Shown: positions 32,189 to 32,553 of the stretch, piece after piece | Numbering within the stretch: the first letter of the stretch is position 1 | Layout: each line of letters opens with the position of its first letter | Assembly (NCBI GenBank): GCA_964615285.1 | Contig: CAZTND010000018.1 | Coordinates: 1-32,553, forward strand | Reading direction: 5' to 3' | Source of the DNA: RGIG4074 sp964615285 | Lineage (GTDB): Bacteria > Bacillota > Clostridia > Christensenellales > Borkfalkiaceae | Length of the DNA: 32,553 bases | Position numbers and translations under genes: made by a program | The notes under the pieces: model-generated | Told to the model about the DNA's origin: nothing | What the model saw: the letters and a program-made list of their open reading frames with translations, nothing else | Database searches by the model: none

Positions 32189-32274
32189 ATATATCCGTTT
32201 TCAACCAACCTTTGGTATAACTCTTTATTATCTAAAAGCATTTGGGTTGCTTTTACGAAAGCTTCCTCATTTTT
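32128..32274 (-). pseudogene. 3' remnant of a GT4-like glycosyltransferase
   Basis: On the minus strand this frame reads KNEEAFVKATQMLLDNKELY, then about 28 more residues to a TAA at 32130-32128. The pattern EEAF-x-KA-x2-LLDN-x-ELYQRL-x-ENGY is the C-terminal tail of many family 4 (GT-B) glycosyltransferases. The frame closes just upstream, with TAA at 32277-32275. It has no start codon or ribosome site and is out of frame with the acyltransferase gene that runs into it. I read it as the last 46-48 codons of a gene whose front was replaced by the acyltransferase gene. Confidence 0.65.
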
Positions 32275-32553
32275 TTACCATTTTATTGTTTATAACATTT
32301 TTTAATATGCATTTCATTGACAATAAAACAATTATACCTATCAAAGTTACAACTAAAACCGCAATGGGCTCGATCCAATCATACCAAGCGGAATCAAGAG
32401 ATAAAACTTCCTGTAATTTTATGAACAACTCCATCACAAACCAATGATAGATATAAATATGTGACGAGTATTTTGCTCCAAGGACAATTAAACATTTAGG
32501 ATGATTCAGTCCCGGATATTTTAAAGCCAAGATAAACACGGCTAAAATAAAAA
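32267..32553 (-). CDS. Acyltransferase family 3-like membrane protein, N-terminus beyond window (partial)
   Basis: The frame is open from the window edge to TGA at 32269-32267, showing the last 95 or so residues. It has a hydrophobic segment, then VLGAKYSSHIYIYHWFVMEL, the typical last part of membrane acyltransferases (Acyltransferase_3) that acetylate surface sugars, then a final membrane helix (PIAVLVVTLIGIIVLLSM) and a basic end, NKMVKK. The catalytic His of the family would lie before the window. The stop lies in the joint with the glycosyltransferase remnant, so the final residues may be altered. GTG 32539 is not a start: the frame continues upstream. Confidence 0.7.
   Translation of the reverse strand, partial: FILAVFILALKYPGLNHPKCLIVLGAKYSSHIYIYHWFVMELFIKLQEVLSLDSAWYDWIEPIAVLVVTLIGIIVLLSMKCILKNVINNKMVKK

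Noticed and set aside
1..32553. CRISPR array, tRNA, rRNA, transposase or phage genes
   Set aside because: No regular repeat-spacer pattern, no cloverleaf that I could recognise, and no protein with such motifs; a tRNA or covariance-model scan was not possible here.

Overview
The window looks like a chromosomal segment of an anaerobic Gram-positive bacterium of class Clostridia, probably from the gut. The reasons are a clostridial-order rnfCDGEAB operon, an ftsK/spoIIIE-rimO-pgsA-cinA-recA cluster followed by rny, GGAGG ribosome sites, sigma-A promoters and lipoproteins. A Christensenellales-like lineage is my guess from the style of the proteins; I could not test it.

Layout. 1-2411 (minus): a partial lipoprotein, a ketopantoate reductase (panE) and a shikimate-kinase-like P-loop kinase that has lost key shikimate residues. 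2594-8454 (plus): a consensus promoter, a Gx-family membrane protein and the complete Rnf complex, rnfC-D-G-E-A-B, which couples ferredoxin:NAD+ electron transfer to ion pumping. degV follows with its own promoter and terminator. 9533-13227 (minus): an M50-type membrane protease with its own promoter, then an apbE-NusG_II-alpha/beta hydrolase operon. ApbE attaches FMN to RnfG and RnfD, so the 2.6-13.2 kb stretch reads as Rnf plus its maturation and accessory set split over two opposed operons. 13346-24855 (minus): RNase Y from its own promoter; upstream of it a tightly packed or overlapping operon runs ftsK, rimO, pgsA, cinA, recA and nadE from one promoter before ftsK to a strong terminator after nadE. 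25232-26893: a sodium:solute symporter. 26944-32553 (minus, much AT-richer): part of a surface-polysaccharide locus with GT2 glycosyltransferase, pyruvyl transferase family protein, flippase, FrhB-like iron-sulfur protein, a truncated acyltransferase at the edge and a glycosyltransferase remnant.

Most notable points. (1) The predicted transcription start of the Gx gene falls on its ATG, so the mRNA would be leaderless. The kinase gene has a second consensus promoter inside its own 5' end that would likewise give a shorter, leaderless product. (2) Five of seven consensus promoters carry an extended -10 (TGn) and all seven have a 17-bp spacer. (3) The kinase, ApbE and CinA each depart from their families at signature residues. 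(4) The polysaccharide locus shows a recombination scar: the 3' end of a GT4-like gene joined out of frame to an acyltransferase gene. I found no CRISPR array, tRNA, rRNA, insertion sequence or phage gene. I see no wholly unknown multi-gene system; the best candidate for new biology is the Rnf-associated Gx/NusG_II/ApbE set.
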